A DNA stretch of 64,000 bases from Lathyrus oleraceus (lineage: Eukaryota > Streptophyta > Magnoliopsida > Fabales > Fabaceae): assembly GCF_024323335.1 (NCBI RefSeq), contig NC_066579.1:353407400-353471399 (forward strand), read 5' to 3'. The position numbers and the translations under genes were made by a program. The notes beneath the pieces are model-generated. The model saw only the letters and a list, made by a program, of their open reading frames with translations, was not told where the DNA came from and ran no database searches. Positions 47,336 through 59,643 of the stretch are shown here, one piece after another. Each line of letters begins with the position of its first letter. Positions within the stretch are counted from its first letter, which is position 1.

Positions 47336-48944
47336 AATGTCAAAAGCAAACATGCAAATGCAAACAATGCAAACAATCATCACACGCTATATACAAACAA
47401 GAGGCTTCAAACCAAGGGTAGGCTTTAGTCAAGAGGGGTCATATCAACCTCAACAAACAAGCCAAAACTGTAGGGGTATGCTGAAGCTCTTAACCACTAA
47501 CATTGAGAGTTAGGGTGAAGCTGATGAAATATGGTAATGAGGATGAGACCTCATGCTCTTAGCCCTGGCCTGGGTGAGTTCAATGATAATGAAAGCGTGG
47601 GGATCCAGAATGTGGGATCCTATTCCACTTGATAGACTCTAAACAAGACCTTGGGTACTTGTTCAAGAGCATCAGCACGTAGTGCGAGCATAATGAATGA
47701 CTCACTGAATAACAAGGGATTGATTGCTAATCCCTTCTATCTGTCAATTGCCTCTTCACTTAGGAGGACTTATCAAGTAACATGCCTTATTTGGAGGTCT
47801 TTGGCACAAACGTAAACAATCACAATCAGAGCCTCTTAAGGAGGACTTCAGCCAAAATGCCTGCCAAAAAGGTAACAGAGCTTCTAGACTACATGGAGTA
47901 AGAGAGTAGCTACCTAAGTGATGTATCAAACACAATCCAAAGCTTAAGCAAAAGCTAGCTAGCAACTAATGTACATGTACAAAAGCCAAACAGTTAATAT
48001 TGTATTCAGAAAACCAACAGACAAACAGTGGAACTTTCCAATATTTACAACTTAATGAACAATGCTCAAGCAATCAAGTGAACTCATGAGCATCAATTAG
48101 AACCTACAAAACAGCAATGTGTTAGTGTTCAAAGGTATTTGCATCTCACAAAGTGAGACCGAACCAACCATCAATGCTAAATGTCCAAACCTGAAACACA
48201 AAGCACAATTAGTTTATGTACAAAACACTAGTATAAAGACTGGGATCAAAACCAAATCAAATGATCAAAATAGAAGTCAATCTTTTGCATAATGCACATT
48301 CAAGCAATTAAGAAAATGTCCTCAAAAGGACCAGCATCAATTCATAAGGCAAAGGCATCAAATGATCAATGTGAGGCAAAGGCAAACAATGTGCACAAAG
48401 TTGGACATCCAAATTAGAAAATCCAAATCAAAATAGAAATACATCCAATGGCCATGAAATTTTTTATGCAAGCTAATCATGTTATAAACAAACATCATGC
48501 AAAAAATTATATCCAGAAGCGTTCAAATGATAGGTAAACAAAAATGCACAAATGCAATGCACAAAATGTGACACAAATTGTCACAACATATCTTCATGTG
48601 TCCAAAACAGTGATAGCATATGATAAAAATTCCAAACCAAAGCTCAAAAATCATATTATATGTGAGGATCAAGCACACCAAACTTCAGATCAATTGGATT
48701 AAAGCATAGCATTTCACAAAGCATTTATCATGACATATCAATTCAACACCATGTTCAATCAAAAATCACAAAAATAAAAATCCAGAACCAAACAAATCAT
48801 GAAATAAATCCTATAAAAAACTAGAGATTAAAACAAGAATGTGGAAAAAAATTGGGATCAATTTGGATCAATTTACTATTTTTTATGATTTTTTAAAGTT
48901 GAAGAAAATAATGTGGAATAAAATGAAATAATGGAGGGAAAATG

Positions 48945-49135
48945 AAGTTTGAATTAAAATCAGCAAGATGCACAAACACTGGATCAAACACGCGCAAGCA
49001 AGGTAAATGAAAATTCAAACAATAAAATTCAGAAAGATGCACAAGCGAAGAATCGAACCCACACTCCAAGGGAAAAGGGAATATTCAACAATTAAATTCA
49101 AAGAATGCACACGCCAGGACTCGAACTCGCGCGCT
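48945..49135 (-). repeat. Tandem units with tRNA T-arm-like motifs inside the LTR
   Basis: Three diverged units of about 70 bp on the minus strand each start with a TTCGA-type motif. These are GAGTTCGAGTCCTGG (near 49130), GGGTTCGATTCTTCG (near 49060) and TTTGATCCAGTG (near 48985). Each is followed by GTGCATxTTxxTGAATTT. Confidence 0.55.
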
Positions 49136-49970
49136 GAAGGATTAAGAGCGCCTAATGAAACGTTGCGTTTCATTAACACGCGTGGCATCCACCTCACAGT
49201 CAACAACAGTGTGGCATGGTCAAATGAATGCAAGCCAACGAAAACGCCAAGCAAGCGCACAGCTGGCGCACACGGTGGACAAACCCTAACCAACATAACC
49301 AGACGGCGGCGACGGTTGTAACAACCGTCTTCTCCGGCTAACCAGGCGGCGGAGATCCAAATTGTTTCCAGAAATCAAAGAAACCGGTACCGTTCGAAAG
49401 GTCTTTCAACGTAGAATCTGAATATCATGTTCATTCAACCTAAATCTCACTAACACGCACGGATCGAAGGGAAACGTTATTGACATAAAAAATTCCAGTT
49501 CATATATCAGGCTCAATACTCATCCATTTTCAAAACAAATCATATCAGTATTCTCAGTGTAACAAGCTCCACATGTTTATGGCAATAAATTGGCAAAAAG
49601 AGAGAATCGAATTTCACCTACCTGAACTTGCAGTGATCCAAACTCGTGTGTTCAAGCTTCCAAAACTTCCAGATCTTCTCCAATATCCTTTCCTTGAAGC
49701 TTGATGCAAAAAGTAATGGTTGAAAGCACTTGGATCTAGCTCAATTTCAAGTTTCCATCTCCATGTTCATGTGCTTGTGTAGCTCAAATCTGAACCGAAT
49801 TCTTCAAACCAAAGGTTGATTCCTACTCAATGATACATGATGAACCAGATTATGCAAAGAAAATGAAGGTTTATGTGAAGAATTGAGAGATTCGAAGAGA
49901 GAGAAAAAATAGAGGGAATGGAAAATTTCAGATCTGAAAATGCTTCTCCTGAAAAACAGTTATGATTTAG

Positions 49971-49980
49971 CTTTTATACT
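49971..49980 (-). promoter_or_regulatory. TATA box of the Ogre-type LTR
   Basis: AGTATAAAAG on the minus strand, followed within 90 bp by a CT-rich leader. Confidence 0.5.
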
Positions 49981-51115
49981 CTGTGTTAATGACTTTGCTA
50001 ATCTCAATTTGCATTGGTTAATCTTGATTAAGGAAATATGAGGTGAAAATGTAAAATTGGAAAGTGTGCTTAGCATGTGGTCATGTGCACGTGAACAGTG
50101 CCATGCTGAGGTACAAATTCACTTAAAATCATTCAACAATCATGATGGAAGTGGTATTTGGCTTGTATGATCATCCAATTTTGAATTATCAATTTTCCCT
50201 CCAAAATGCATATGTGTGAACAAGTGGTCATGTGATCTTCTTTCATGCAAGGCAAAGGTTGATTTGGAAAGCATTGGTCATAAGGAGCATTTTGCAAAAA
50301 GAGTGGACCAATTTGGAGTTTTGAATCAAGAGTTATGCCACTTTGAACTTCCATGCATACTTTGTAATCATTTGGCCATAACTTCTCAACCAATTATCAG
50401 ATGGACATGATATAGGACTTTTTGAAAATGGGAGAGAAAGATCTTCAACTTCCATGTTCACCAAAAATCCATTTGAAGCTTCTTTGATGTTGGAAAATCA
50501 AGTTAAATATGGACAAAAAACTTGCCATTTTTGGAAACTTGAAATTACAGGTCACTTTCCATTTTGGGAAACTTTTGCCATGACTTCAAAATATTCAAGA
50601 TAGATGTTTAACATGATGAATAAGCCTTGTTTAAACATGAATGAGATGTCTCAAATCATTTCCCCCACCTCAAAGCACTCAGTAGACTGCACGGTTGATT
50701 CTATTGGTCCTCAGATGACCTTGACATGCCTTGATGAACTTGAGCCTTTACCACATGGGGAATTTGCTTCAAAATGGACCCTAGCTCATATAAGCTCAAT
50801 ATAATATCATGTGGTCCTCACACCAAGAAAATACCATCAGCTCTTGTATAAAGGATGCTCTTGAATTGCTTGACCTGTGCTTACTTAGACTGTAAAACAA
50901 AATGTTAGATGACATATTTTTATGCTTTTGGTTAGTGATTAAAACAAGAAAAGCAATGATATACAATGCAAGCAAGCCTGGTGATCTCAAACCACTCACA
51001 GGAGATTTCCCACCCAAAGGGAAAGGAAGCCAAGATGCTCAAAGATCCTTGAGGCTATGTAATGCAATGATATGGTGCCATGAGGGATCTTAGGGACAAA
51101 ATTGGGATCTTACAG

Positions 51116-51330
51116 TCACATCCATGTTGTATAATTTTGACATATTGCATCACAACATAGGTGATGTAATATTTCTTTCTTTTACCATTTTTTGACATTC
51201 CCGCAAATAACACAAGGATGATAAAAAATATCGTTATTATCAGGAACATTTTTTCCGATGAATTCAAGGAAATAAAGAACTCTTTTCTCATACATCGGAC
51301 CTAATATATCAGCTTTCATTCAACTATAAT
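51116..51330 (-). pseudogene. CACTA transposase-associated domain fragment
   Basis: The minus strand reads MYEKRVLYFLEFIGKNVPDN, IFYHPCVICGNVKKW, a stop, then ILHHLCCDAICQNYTTW. This is the cysteine-containing N-terminal domain of CACTA transposases. It ends at the LTR insertion point. Confidence 0.65.
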
Positions 51331-51560
51331 CCATAAGAAATTCTTATATTTATATCAATGGACCAATGTGAATGGCACACTAAAGCTACACATACAACAT
51401 CCTAATATGATTATATACATATGCATATCCAACACAAAAACCTACAACATATTCACAAAATCTGAATAAAGCATGAACTTGACAATATGAATAATACACA
51501 TGATAGTGTCAATATACACAACATCCTAATATCATTTATCTGTTAAAAAATAAACCAGTA

Positions 51561-51676
51561 ACCCTAGCGAAGAACATAAACACTTAGAAGCGTCAAAGAG
51601 AGAGAATGGTAAATAACCCTAGCGAAGAACATAAACATTCAGAAGCGTCAGAGAGAGAGAGAGAGAGAGAGAGAGA
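51561..51676. repeat. 54-bp direct duplication and (GA)n
   Basis: ACCCTAGCGAAGAACATAAA..AGAAGCGTCA is present at 51562 and 51616. The second copy runs into (GA)n at 51651-51676. Confidence 0.9.
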
Positions 51677-52187
51677 AAATAGTAACGTATCGTAATTTGA
51701 AGAGGATGACGATTTCGTTTCCAAAAATGAATGAAGATGGTGAAGATTTCGGTATCGATGTCGTCTCGTTTGCTAGGGAACCCTTGTGTGTTATGAACGA
51801 AATGAAGTACCTATTATGTTTTAATTTTGTGGGAAATAATTTCACAACGGTTGCAAGCTTTAATCGTAGTAAAATCTGGAATATATAACCATTGTTGAAT
51901 GAAACAACCGTAGTTGTTATACTTTCAATTTTTAAATAACGATAAATATGAAGGGGCACACGCTTATTTTTATTGAAAAAATGAAAAATATGTTGATGTT
52001 GAGATTCGAAGCTTGTCATTCAAATTCTATAACCACGGTTATTTTTAGGAAATGTGATGAAAAGTTTCTTAGTAAAATAAAAAAAAATATGTGCGTAACA
52101 AATGTGATATGACTACAGTGGAAGATAACCGTTGTAATATTGTGTCACCGAATGTATATTTTCTAGTAGTGCCACATAGTCTCATAA

Positions 52188-52330
52188 GTTAATTATCTTA
52201 TTTGGTTTTGAGATAAATATTATGGTGTTAATTGTCTCATTTGGTTTGAGATCAATATCATGATGATATTTGTTTTACTTAATTTTAAGATAAGTATTCT
52301 AAAGTTAGTTGTCTCATTCGATTTTGATAT
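52188..52330. repeat. Tandem repeat, about 60-bp period
   Basis: Diverged units of TTAATTGTCTCATTTGGTTT plus GAGATAAATATTATGGTG lie just outside the CACTA terminus. Confidence 0.7.
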
Positions 52331-53629
52331 GAAAAAGAGAGAAAATTATGGGTATTATAAAGTCAGTAGGAGTACGTTTATGTTTCTTATATAACAAGTC
52401 AATTTTATTGTATTAAGTGAAAAATTGTATAGTTTATTATGTGAAACCAAGAAATCTCTAATGAAAATTTAGCGATGAAAGATCTTTGAAAATCCTCCTT
52501 TGTATTTAGTTATTTTTATAATTAGAGATTATTCTCAAGGTACCATTCAGATATCACAAAAGAGTTTCATCAATAAGGTTGAGAGTAAATTCAACATGGA
52601 ATACATTAATATTAGGATTATTTTAATTACTAAATGAGACTATTAGGTCTCAATTATAACTACCTTAACATAAATTTGGAAATTTGAGTACTTTTCTATG
52701 TTTGGTTGTAAGAATTTTATATATGATTTTTATTTTATGTATATGGAAAATTTGTACACTTGAACAAATAAATATTGAATCGTTGAAGAAAAAAAGAGCA
52801 ACAATGAGAATTATTATAGAGAACAAAAGAAATTGTATTCATAGATCGAAGATCAGACAATGAGTAGATCATTAGTATGTTCGACTTTGATATTTTAGAT
52901 GTCGAACAGGAATTCTAATACATAATAAATGAAGATAAGTATTTATGTCATTTATTTATAATATAAAGCTTTGAAAGACTAGTCAAGTTATATAGTGCTG
53001 TAAGACATTCATATAGTGTTTCAACAATAAATTTTAAAAAAATTCATTGACTTATAAGTCATTATTGATGAAACTAGAACATATACATATGGAATTTATG
53101 CTAAAAGATTCACTAATCAAAGACTTAACATATAAGGTCTTTCATATGATTGTTGTCACTAAGGATATCATAGATTAGTGAGAGTCCATTCTTCTTTATA
53201 TTTTATAATATTATTTTGATATCAATGCATACAATATGTTAAGATTATCTGCAGAAATAAAGTTTATGAGATTATTATTGTTATAACCATTTTTGAATCA
53301 TTTATGCAAATATTGAATTTTCAAACTTCATTTTGAGCTCAATAAAGACTTTTGTTGAACCAATTGGAAATATACATGATTCAGACATCACATTATATGA
53401 AATTTCCATACCAATCATCCATAACAATCTATATCATCAAGTACATTAATGTTGTCGTCGTCGGGGGGTTCCGTCATGTTATATGCCAGTGACGACAATC
53501 GTAGTGGTTTTGTTATTGATGTATGAAGTGGACCAGATTGTAAAGTCAAAATCTAAGGATAAATATCATCAGATACGTGCTTAAAGAACTTTGATATAAT
53601 TATTAAAATATATTACCCAAGTGAAAGAT
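52331..53629. other. AT-rich DNA, no gene supported
   Basis: Six frames are full of stops. A short GC-rich island, GTCGTCGTCGGGGGG, is near 53453. Confidence 0.4.
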
Positions 53630-54130
53630 TGTTGAAATATTTTATATTTGAATATTATTTAATTGCTATATTTCAATAATTATTATGTGGTCATATATAT
53701 TTATATTAATTATATTAGTTATTTATCAAATTAAGAGGATTAATTGATTAAATTGTCAAATAAAGTTAAACATGCTAATTAAATTTCAATTTATTAATTA
53801 ATTATTTAATTAATTAGTCAGATATGAAGTCAAATATGAGTGAATGATAGGATGATCTATTCCGAAATAATAGGAACACTAATTAGTCATCACTCTATAT
53901 ATAGGCTATGATCCCTAATATACCGTGCAACAAACATATTATCTTTTTTCTTCATCTGAAAAGGGTTTAAGGTATTAGAAATATCAGGAGAAGAAGATCT
54001 ACAAGCCAACAAGTGGTAGTAATCGTCTTTACACTTTTGTATTTCAGAATTATCGATAGAGACTACCTAAAAGTTTTTTCATTGAATCCGTCTGGATATT
54101 TCTATAATCCTTAATAATATCTCATAAATG
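53630..54130 (+). repeat. Possible copia-type LTR
   Basis: A purine-rich AAGTGAAAGAT precedes TGTTGAAATATTTTATATTT. A TATA-like CTATATATAGG lies at 53894-53903, followed by a leader-like stretch. The 3' end was not found. Confidence 0.4.
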
Positions 54131-56390
54131 AATAGATTAGCAAATTATAGATCATAAAATTGTGTGTATGTATACTAAATTATGATTGTAGTTTTAAATC
54201 TTTGTATTAAACAATGCGATGAATAGATTGAATATTATAAATTAATTCTTACAATCTCTAATGTTCTCTTCTTTCACGACAACTATACAAAGAATCTTTA
54301 AGTTTAAAATTTTGATGTATTTCTTATTATTTTAATTAAATTAAATTAGTGTTTAGTCTTAAAAATATTTCTACAATTGAACCAAATTTTCTCATTTATA
54401 TTACATGTTAGAGTATATCTATTTGATCATTACATGCGAGAGTATTAAGTACTTCCCTCTCATCACTATTATAATAAAAAAAATAGTTTTATAATTTAGT
54501 TACTAGTATAAAATTTAATTATTTTTAATTAATTAATATTGTAATTTCTAGTATACTGATCATTTCACCATTAACTTACAATTAGACTTTTGTAGACAAT
54601 AACAATTGATTAAATCTACAATTAAATTTAGAAAGACCGTATTAGTTTTGATGGATTATATGTTGTAAATGTCATTGTGAAAAATTTAAACTTTATCTTA
54701 GGAATTAAAAATATCATTTGAATGATCAAGTAAGAGTATTTGTAACATGCATAAATAGAAATAAAGTTGGTGCAATATTATTAACATTTACAAATATAAA
54801 AATACATATTTAACATGAAAAAAGATAAAATAAAATAAAATTGAAAGGTCAAGTAAAATAGAAAAAGAGATTATAAGTAGTATTCCAACCCATTACAATC
54901 AAGGTTGGAAAGGAATAGATAGCCAAATAAAGCTATTCCAAAAGAGTGATCAAATTTGGAGGTAAAAATCATGCAAACCAACCAAAGCTTGAATAAAACC
55001 AACATGTGTCAATGGGAGAGAAGCAACAAACAACTCAAAGAGGAAGCTTTGATAGGGATGCAGTCAAACAAGAATGGACAGCCTCCAAAATCACCAAAAT
55101 ACCTATAGGAGTAAACATAATGAAAGTTTCGTTACCACACACATTTAAGGTAATTAATGATTATGGCGATTTGGAGTGAGATCATGTACTTTCATATAAG
55201 TTTATGACATGATATATAAAAGTCTAGATCGGCCTAATTTGTTTGATAAAAACTTTTTAAATTTAGTGCATTTTTTTGGGAGTGAGTAATAAGGAATTGA
55301 ATGAATAAAATAAATTAAATTTTTATGAATCTTAGTTGATCTAAGTTTTTTATTTTATTTTAATAGTGTTTATTTATAAATAACCCAAACTCGATCCACA
55401 TATTTATATTTTTTATTTATAATTGATTTTAATATTAATTTAATTATTATAGTTATAATTTTAAAATAAATATGAATACTAATTACTAGAATAAATAATT
55501 ATAATAACTTTGATATAAATTTTAATCGTTGAAATTCATTTGATTCAAAAAATGTGGTTAGAAATTACAAGAAAAGAAAATAATAAAATTTAAGAAAAAT
55601 TAGATTTAGGTACATTTTTTATCCCCCTATTTAGAGAGGTAAAAAATGTGTTTTTAAAACTTAATTTTTTTTATTCCTCAACTTTATTCTTGAGATTTTG
55701 TTGGTCTCTCTCCAGTTTTACAGATGTATCAGTGATGACTATGATATAAAATTAAATTTAGTGACATAGTGATACCTTGGATATTTATTATTATTTTTAA
55801 TTAAATCATTTTAGAAATGTATTTGGAAATTATTTAATACAATTTTTTTTAAAAAATGCTTTGGGTTTAAGGCACATGTGTTTGGTCCTTCTCTCAAATC
55901 CATGTATTTGGTCCTTCTCTCAAACCCACAAGATTTTGTTAAAGTGTCTTTGTGTAAAATATATAAACGCTAAACTTTCTTGTAATTAAAATAATGTGTG
56001 ACTTCAACTCTTAAGATACATGCAATACAATTCATCTTAATGTTACTTCCAAGAAAATTTTGGACTTTTTAATATTGGAAGTAACATGAATATGATGGTA
56101 TTGCATGTGTCTCTCTATAGCATCCGACAAGGGTAGAAACTCACATGGATGATTTATAATTTTTCTCCTTGATTATGTTTGATGATTTCTATATAAAATT
56201 ATGAACACATATTGAAACATAAAAGTTACACCTTTGAAAATCTTAAGGAAGGATATACTCTTTAAGAAATTAGACGGAAACTAAACTGAAAATTTTAAGA
56301 ACGACATTGGCATGAAGCTTTTTTTCAGAGCAATTTAAAGAGTTTTTATGGAAACAAGGTATAAAACGACACAAAATCGAGAACACTGCA
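54131..56390. other. AT-rich DNA, no gene supported
   Basis: No coding or RNA feature found. A short direct repeat, TATTTGGTCCTTCTCTCAAA, occurs at about 55880 and 55906 (one mismatch). Confidence 0.4.
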
Positions 56391-56394
56391 TAAC

Positions 56395-56760
56395 ATGCAT
56401 GTTTTTTGGAGCTAAGTTACTCAAGAGTTTTTGGGGTGAAATTTTTGTTATTGTAGCTTATTTGATCAACATATGTCCAACCACAAAAATATGATACAAG
56501 ACACATATGAAAGTTTGGAGTGGAAAATCATAATATTTATCTAATTTGAATATTTTTAGAGCTTTGATGTTTGTACATATTAAGTAAGACATGCTTGATG
56601 CTAGAGTTGTGAGATGGATACAAGATATGGAAGATAAAACCTAAAAGATAAAAGTTCATTATAAACATGAATGTTACTTTTGATGAGACACGTATAGCGA
56701 TAAAGTGCAAAGACATGAAAATTGAACACTCAAAATTAAGGTGGAGAAAGGTTGATTTTA
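56395..56760 (+). pseudogene. Copia integrase C-terminal remnant
   Basis: The readable frame gives QEFLG*NFCYCSLFDQHMSN, MIQDTYESLEWK, ALMFVHIK*DMLDARVVRW and NMNVTFDETRIAIK. These match the copia order (tree of WGE, LIN, YE.W, FGC, VTFDE) seen in the intact element at 9177-9480. Stops are frequent. Confidence 0.55.
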
Positions 56761-57734
56761 TGTGAAGGTTTCTACTAGTGAGACTAGATATGCCGAGGAT
56801 TATGATTGTGTCTATATGTTCTATGCATGTATAACTGTCAATTGGTTTTGATAATGACATATGTCAAATAACTTTGGTGATGACAACTCTTTAGTTAAAT
56901 GATGTTTAGTGTTGATAATAGCTCTTTTAAGAATTCTTTGTGCCAACTTTCAAACGGAGAGTTGATAACAGTTTTCTATTGGTTCCTAACGATAGAATCT
57001 GAACAAGAAGAGATATCTCAAACCTCATCAGTCTGATGTTTCAAGTTTCAGTTAAATTTATAAATATTGAATCAAGTAGAGGAACTTGAATTTATCTAAG
57101 TGAGAAAGTGTGAAAGCCCGTTTGGCCATGTGGTTAGCGTCTTAGTTTGATCAGTTTGTTGTAAAATAGACAAGAGTAAGTTTGGAGGTCATAAGGTAAT
57201 GCACAAACATACACACACAAAATGCTCTTCAAACATCTTCTGTCTTTTGATAAAATCTCTTACAAATTTTCCGAGCATTCACTTAATTAGCTAGAATCTT
57301 GGTTAATCAATTAGGAAGATATTTTACACTAATTAATCAATTAAAGGCTTCCTACGATCAATTAAATAATTTTAAATGTCTCTTAATAGATTAGATGAGT
57401 TATTAATGGGTTATGGGACTTTAAAACTCAAACTTTCCTTATTTGGGTTGGTTAATCGATTAAACAATTAGGATTTTTAATTAAAAGATTTAAAATGCTC
57501 ATGTATCATTTTCTTTTTTAGCCAAAACTTTTCCTATATAAATAAGGTTTCTCCTCATTTCATTTTACACTAGTTTTCTTAATAGAAACCTTTCTACTAT
57601 CTTTATTTCTAAAATTATATTTTCACTAAAGTTGATTTAGTGCCAAGACAATAAAAAGTTCTTTATGAGAGTTCTGTTACACTGATGTTATGCTAAGTTT
57701 GTTTTAATCAAGAGTGTGATTCTCTTGTAGGAAT
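56761..57734 (+). repeat. Probable LTR remnant
   Basis: Repeated TTAATCRATTA motifs (57300-57480), then a TATA box CCTATATAAATAAGG (about 57532-57546) and a leader-like stretch. The ends are not defined. Confidence 0.35.
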
Positions 57735-57846
57735 GGTAATGGATACCCATGGATACGGGTAGTAGTCCCCCACTACTCGTCCCATTTATTAAATATGATA
57801 TTCGTACTCGCTCTGTACTCGTGCGGATATCCGGTAGACGGGTATC
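57735..57846. other. GC-richer flank with GGGTA/TACCC inverted motifs
   Basis: Contains GGATACCCATGGATACGGGT and later CGGATATCCGGTAGACGGG. It is the immediate target sequence of the Athila-like element. From memory, similar sequence occurs in plant miniature elements. Confidence 0.35.
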
Positions 57847-59120
57847 TGATCGCGACTTTATGAGTCGAATTTGGGGTACAAACTGCAAGTGCACAGTTCT
57901 ATCGCGTAGTTTTAAAAGATATCGATCCCACAGGGACTTATGAATCGATATACCGTTATCTAAGGTTACTTCGTAAAGCTAAGGTGGATAATGTTTGATT
58001 GTTTGGGGAAAAGTTAAAACTAAAAATAGAATCTAAATTAAATATCAAATAAATGGATATCGGTATGTAGTTCGTCGTAATTAGGGAATCAATTCTTTGT
58101 CGGTTTCTTGGTTTTAAAATAAATCATTTCAGTTGACTTTATTGATTAAAAGTTCTATCTCAAACTCTCGCTCTGTTGAATAAACCATGATTTTATGTTA
58201 ACGTAGCTGTCACTTATAATTAAGTCAAAAACCATTTTTTGAAAGCAATAAAGTCCGTAGAAACTCTTTTTAAGAAAACACTAACCGTTTAAACACCCTT
58301 ATCTCAAACTCTCGCTCTGTTGATTTAGGTTATACAATTAAATTCGAATGCTTAACTCTCGTCCTCACATCCTCACATTCAATCTTTAAAAATACTTTTT
58401 GGAAAAGATTAGAATTTAATTAACTCTAAAAATTGCTCTCGCCCTGATCTAGAATTAATATCCAATTTACACCGTCCAGTTAAAACCTCAAACTTTCGCT
58501 CTATTGATTTTAACCTCTTTATGTCCTTTACTCTCGTATAAAAATGTTGTTATTAAACCTGTAAACTGAGACCGTAAAAAGAGTGATTTTAATTTTAAAT
58601 TTAATTAAACCGACTTAGTTTTGATCCCTTATTCCGCTTACTCTACATACCGATATCTAGGCGAATTAGCCAGACATGCTAAACGAACTTAAATAATTAT
58701 CGTGCATAAACAGACTCATCTCAAGCAAATAATATAAATGAATAATAAAACAAAGCATTAAACAATAATTAAAGAACCTGAATTAAACAGTAGTCTTGAA
58801 CACTCCACCACATGCCGGTAGGATTTGTTCTTGAATTCTTCAATTAACCAGCAAATTAAAACGAAGGAATAAAAAAAACTAGATTCTAACGTAAGGTTAG
58901 ATCCGGTGAAAAAGTACACAATAGTTTCTGGTGTAGAAACTATTATGTGAAAAACTAATTAAGTGCTAGAGAAGAAAAGAAAATAAAATTGCAAGAGAAA
59001 ACAATAAAAATTTGCAAAAGCGGTATGTAAAAGGTATGCTTAAACTGCTGAAGAAAAGAAAATTGGAAAATGCCGAAATCTGGAAAAAAGCGTGGGGGCG
59101 TGGAAGCGTGGAACCGTTGC

Positions 59121-59130
59121 TACTTATATT
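59121..59130 (-). promoter_or_regulatory. LTR TATA box
   Basis: AATATAAGTA on the minus strand, about 135 bp downstream of the palindrome array. Confidence 0.5.
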
Positions 59131-59263
59131 GATGCTTTCCGTAACGGTTTTCAAAGCAGTCCGCGTCAAGGAGTCTTCACGTAACGGATGCATCGCCGTG
59201 GAAATAGGATTCAGCGTGTATATAGGACTCAACGTCTCTGAAGGCAGAATTGTAGGGGGATGG

Positions 59264-59375
59264 TGTGACGTCCGTCACACCATGTGTGACGTCCGTCACA
59301 CCATGTGTGACGCTCGTCACATAAGTGTATGCAGCGTGACGTTCATCACAGCATCCGTGGCGGTCGTCACAGGCA
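59264..59375. promoter_or_regulatory. Palindrome array in LTR U3 (TGACG-type sites)
   Basis: TGTGACGTCCGTCACA at 59264 and 59285 and TGTGACGCTCGTCACA at 59306, exactly 21 bp apart. Two decayed units follow (CGTGACGTTCATCAC near 59335, GTGGCGGTCGTCAC near 59357). TGACG is the known half-site of plant TGA-type bZIP factors. Confidence 0.7.
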
Positions 59376-59603
59376 CGACGCCTGTGTCTTCTTTGGGCTG
59401 GGCTTGGCTTTTGCTATTTGTTTCTTTTCATTCCTTTTTGCACCTCCTTTTCTTCCTTTTTTACTTGTGCTTCAAATAAGACACCTGAGACAAATAGAAA
59501 GGAAATACCGCGTAATATCTAATAAAATGCAGTAAATTGAAATAAATAATAATATAATTTAATTGAATTAAGTCCTAAAATATGATATAATTTCATGTTA
59601 TCA

Positions 59604-59643
59604 AACTCCCCCATACTTAGATCTTTGCTTGTCCTCAAGCAAA
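59604..59643 (-). other. Hairpin plus polypurine tract next to LTR
   Basis: The minus strand reads TTTGCTTGAGGACAAGCAAA, then GATC, TAAGTATGGGGGAGTT, then the LTR. It has an 8-bp perfect stem and an AGGA loop. The tract at the LTR edge is the expected plus-strand primer. Confidence 0.75.

Larger units (their letters stand above)
46774..51114 (-). repeat. Long Ogre-type LTR (solo or partial), minus strand
   Basis: On the minus strand it starts TGTAAGATCCCAATTTTGTC at 51114, which I recognise as an Ogre-type LTR start. A TATA box is at 49971-49980, followed by a CT-rich leader and long non-coding DNA. A matching end, GGTTCTACA (46774-46782), gives a length near 4.3 kb, within the Ogre range. 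No primer site follows on the left, and the 5-bp flanks (CTGTT and GTCAC) do not match. The left boundary is therefore tentative. The right boundary cuts a CACTA gene. Confidence 0.55.
51115..52171 (-). mobile_element. CACTA transposon 5' end, truncated by the LTR
   Basis: On the minus strand the terminus is CACTACTAGAAAATATACAT at 52171. Subterminal copies of AACCGTTGT/ACAACGGTT follow (52129, 52031, 51906, 51884, 51844). Two copies of a 54-bp segment lie at 51562-51670. An N-terminal transposase domain fragment is at 51330-51115. The element is cut at 51114 by the Ogre-type LTR, and I did not find its remainder. Confidence 0.7.
57847..59603 (-). repeat. 3' LTR of Athila-like element (1,757 bp)
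   Basis: Starts TGATAACATG directly after the purine tract and ends GCGATCA. U3 holds the palindrome array (59264-59375) and a TATA box (59121-59130). U5 holds degenerate repeats of CTCAAACTCTCGCTCTGTTGA (plus-strand reading at 58151, 58302 and 58490). The flanking 5 bp on the left is GTATC. Confidence 0.65.

Noticed and set aside
47097..47513. 138-codon frame with repeats of SDSKQQNGNRMPIYGL
   Set aside because: It translates a 51-bp minisatellite inside a long LTR and has no independent support as a gene.
54860..55100. Possible second LINE fragment on the minus strand
   Set aside because: Only short open pieces without reverse transcriptase or zinc-finger motifs; not enough to support.
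57116..57155. tRNA-like TTTGGCCATGTGGTTAGCG (possible SINE head)
   Set aside because: No B-box, no tail and no defined ends were found.
59012..59479. 155-codon plus-strand frame with repeated CDVRHTM
   Set aside because: It is the antisense reading of the LTR palindrome array, with no protein-like composition or family resemblance.
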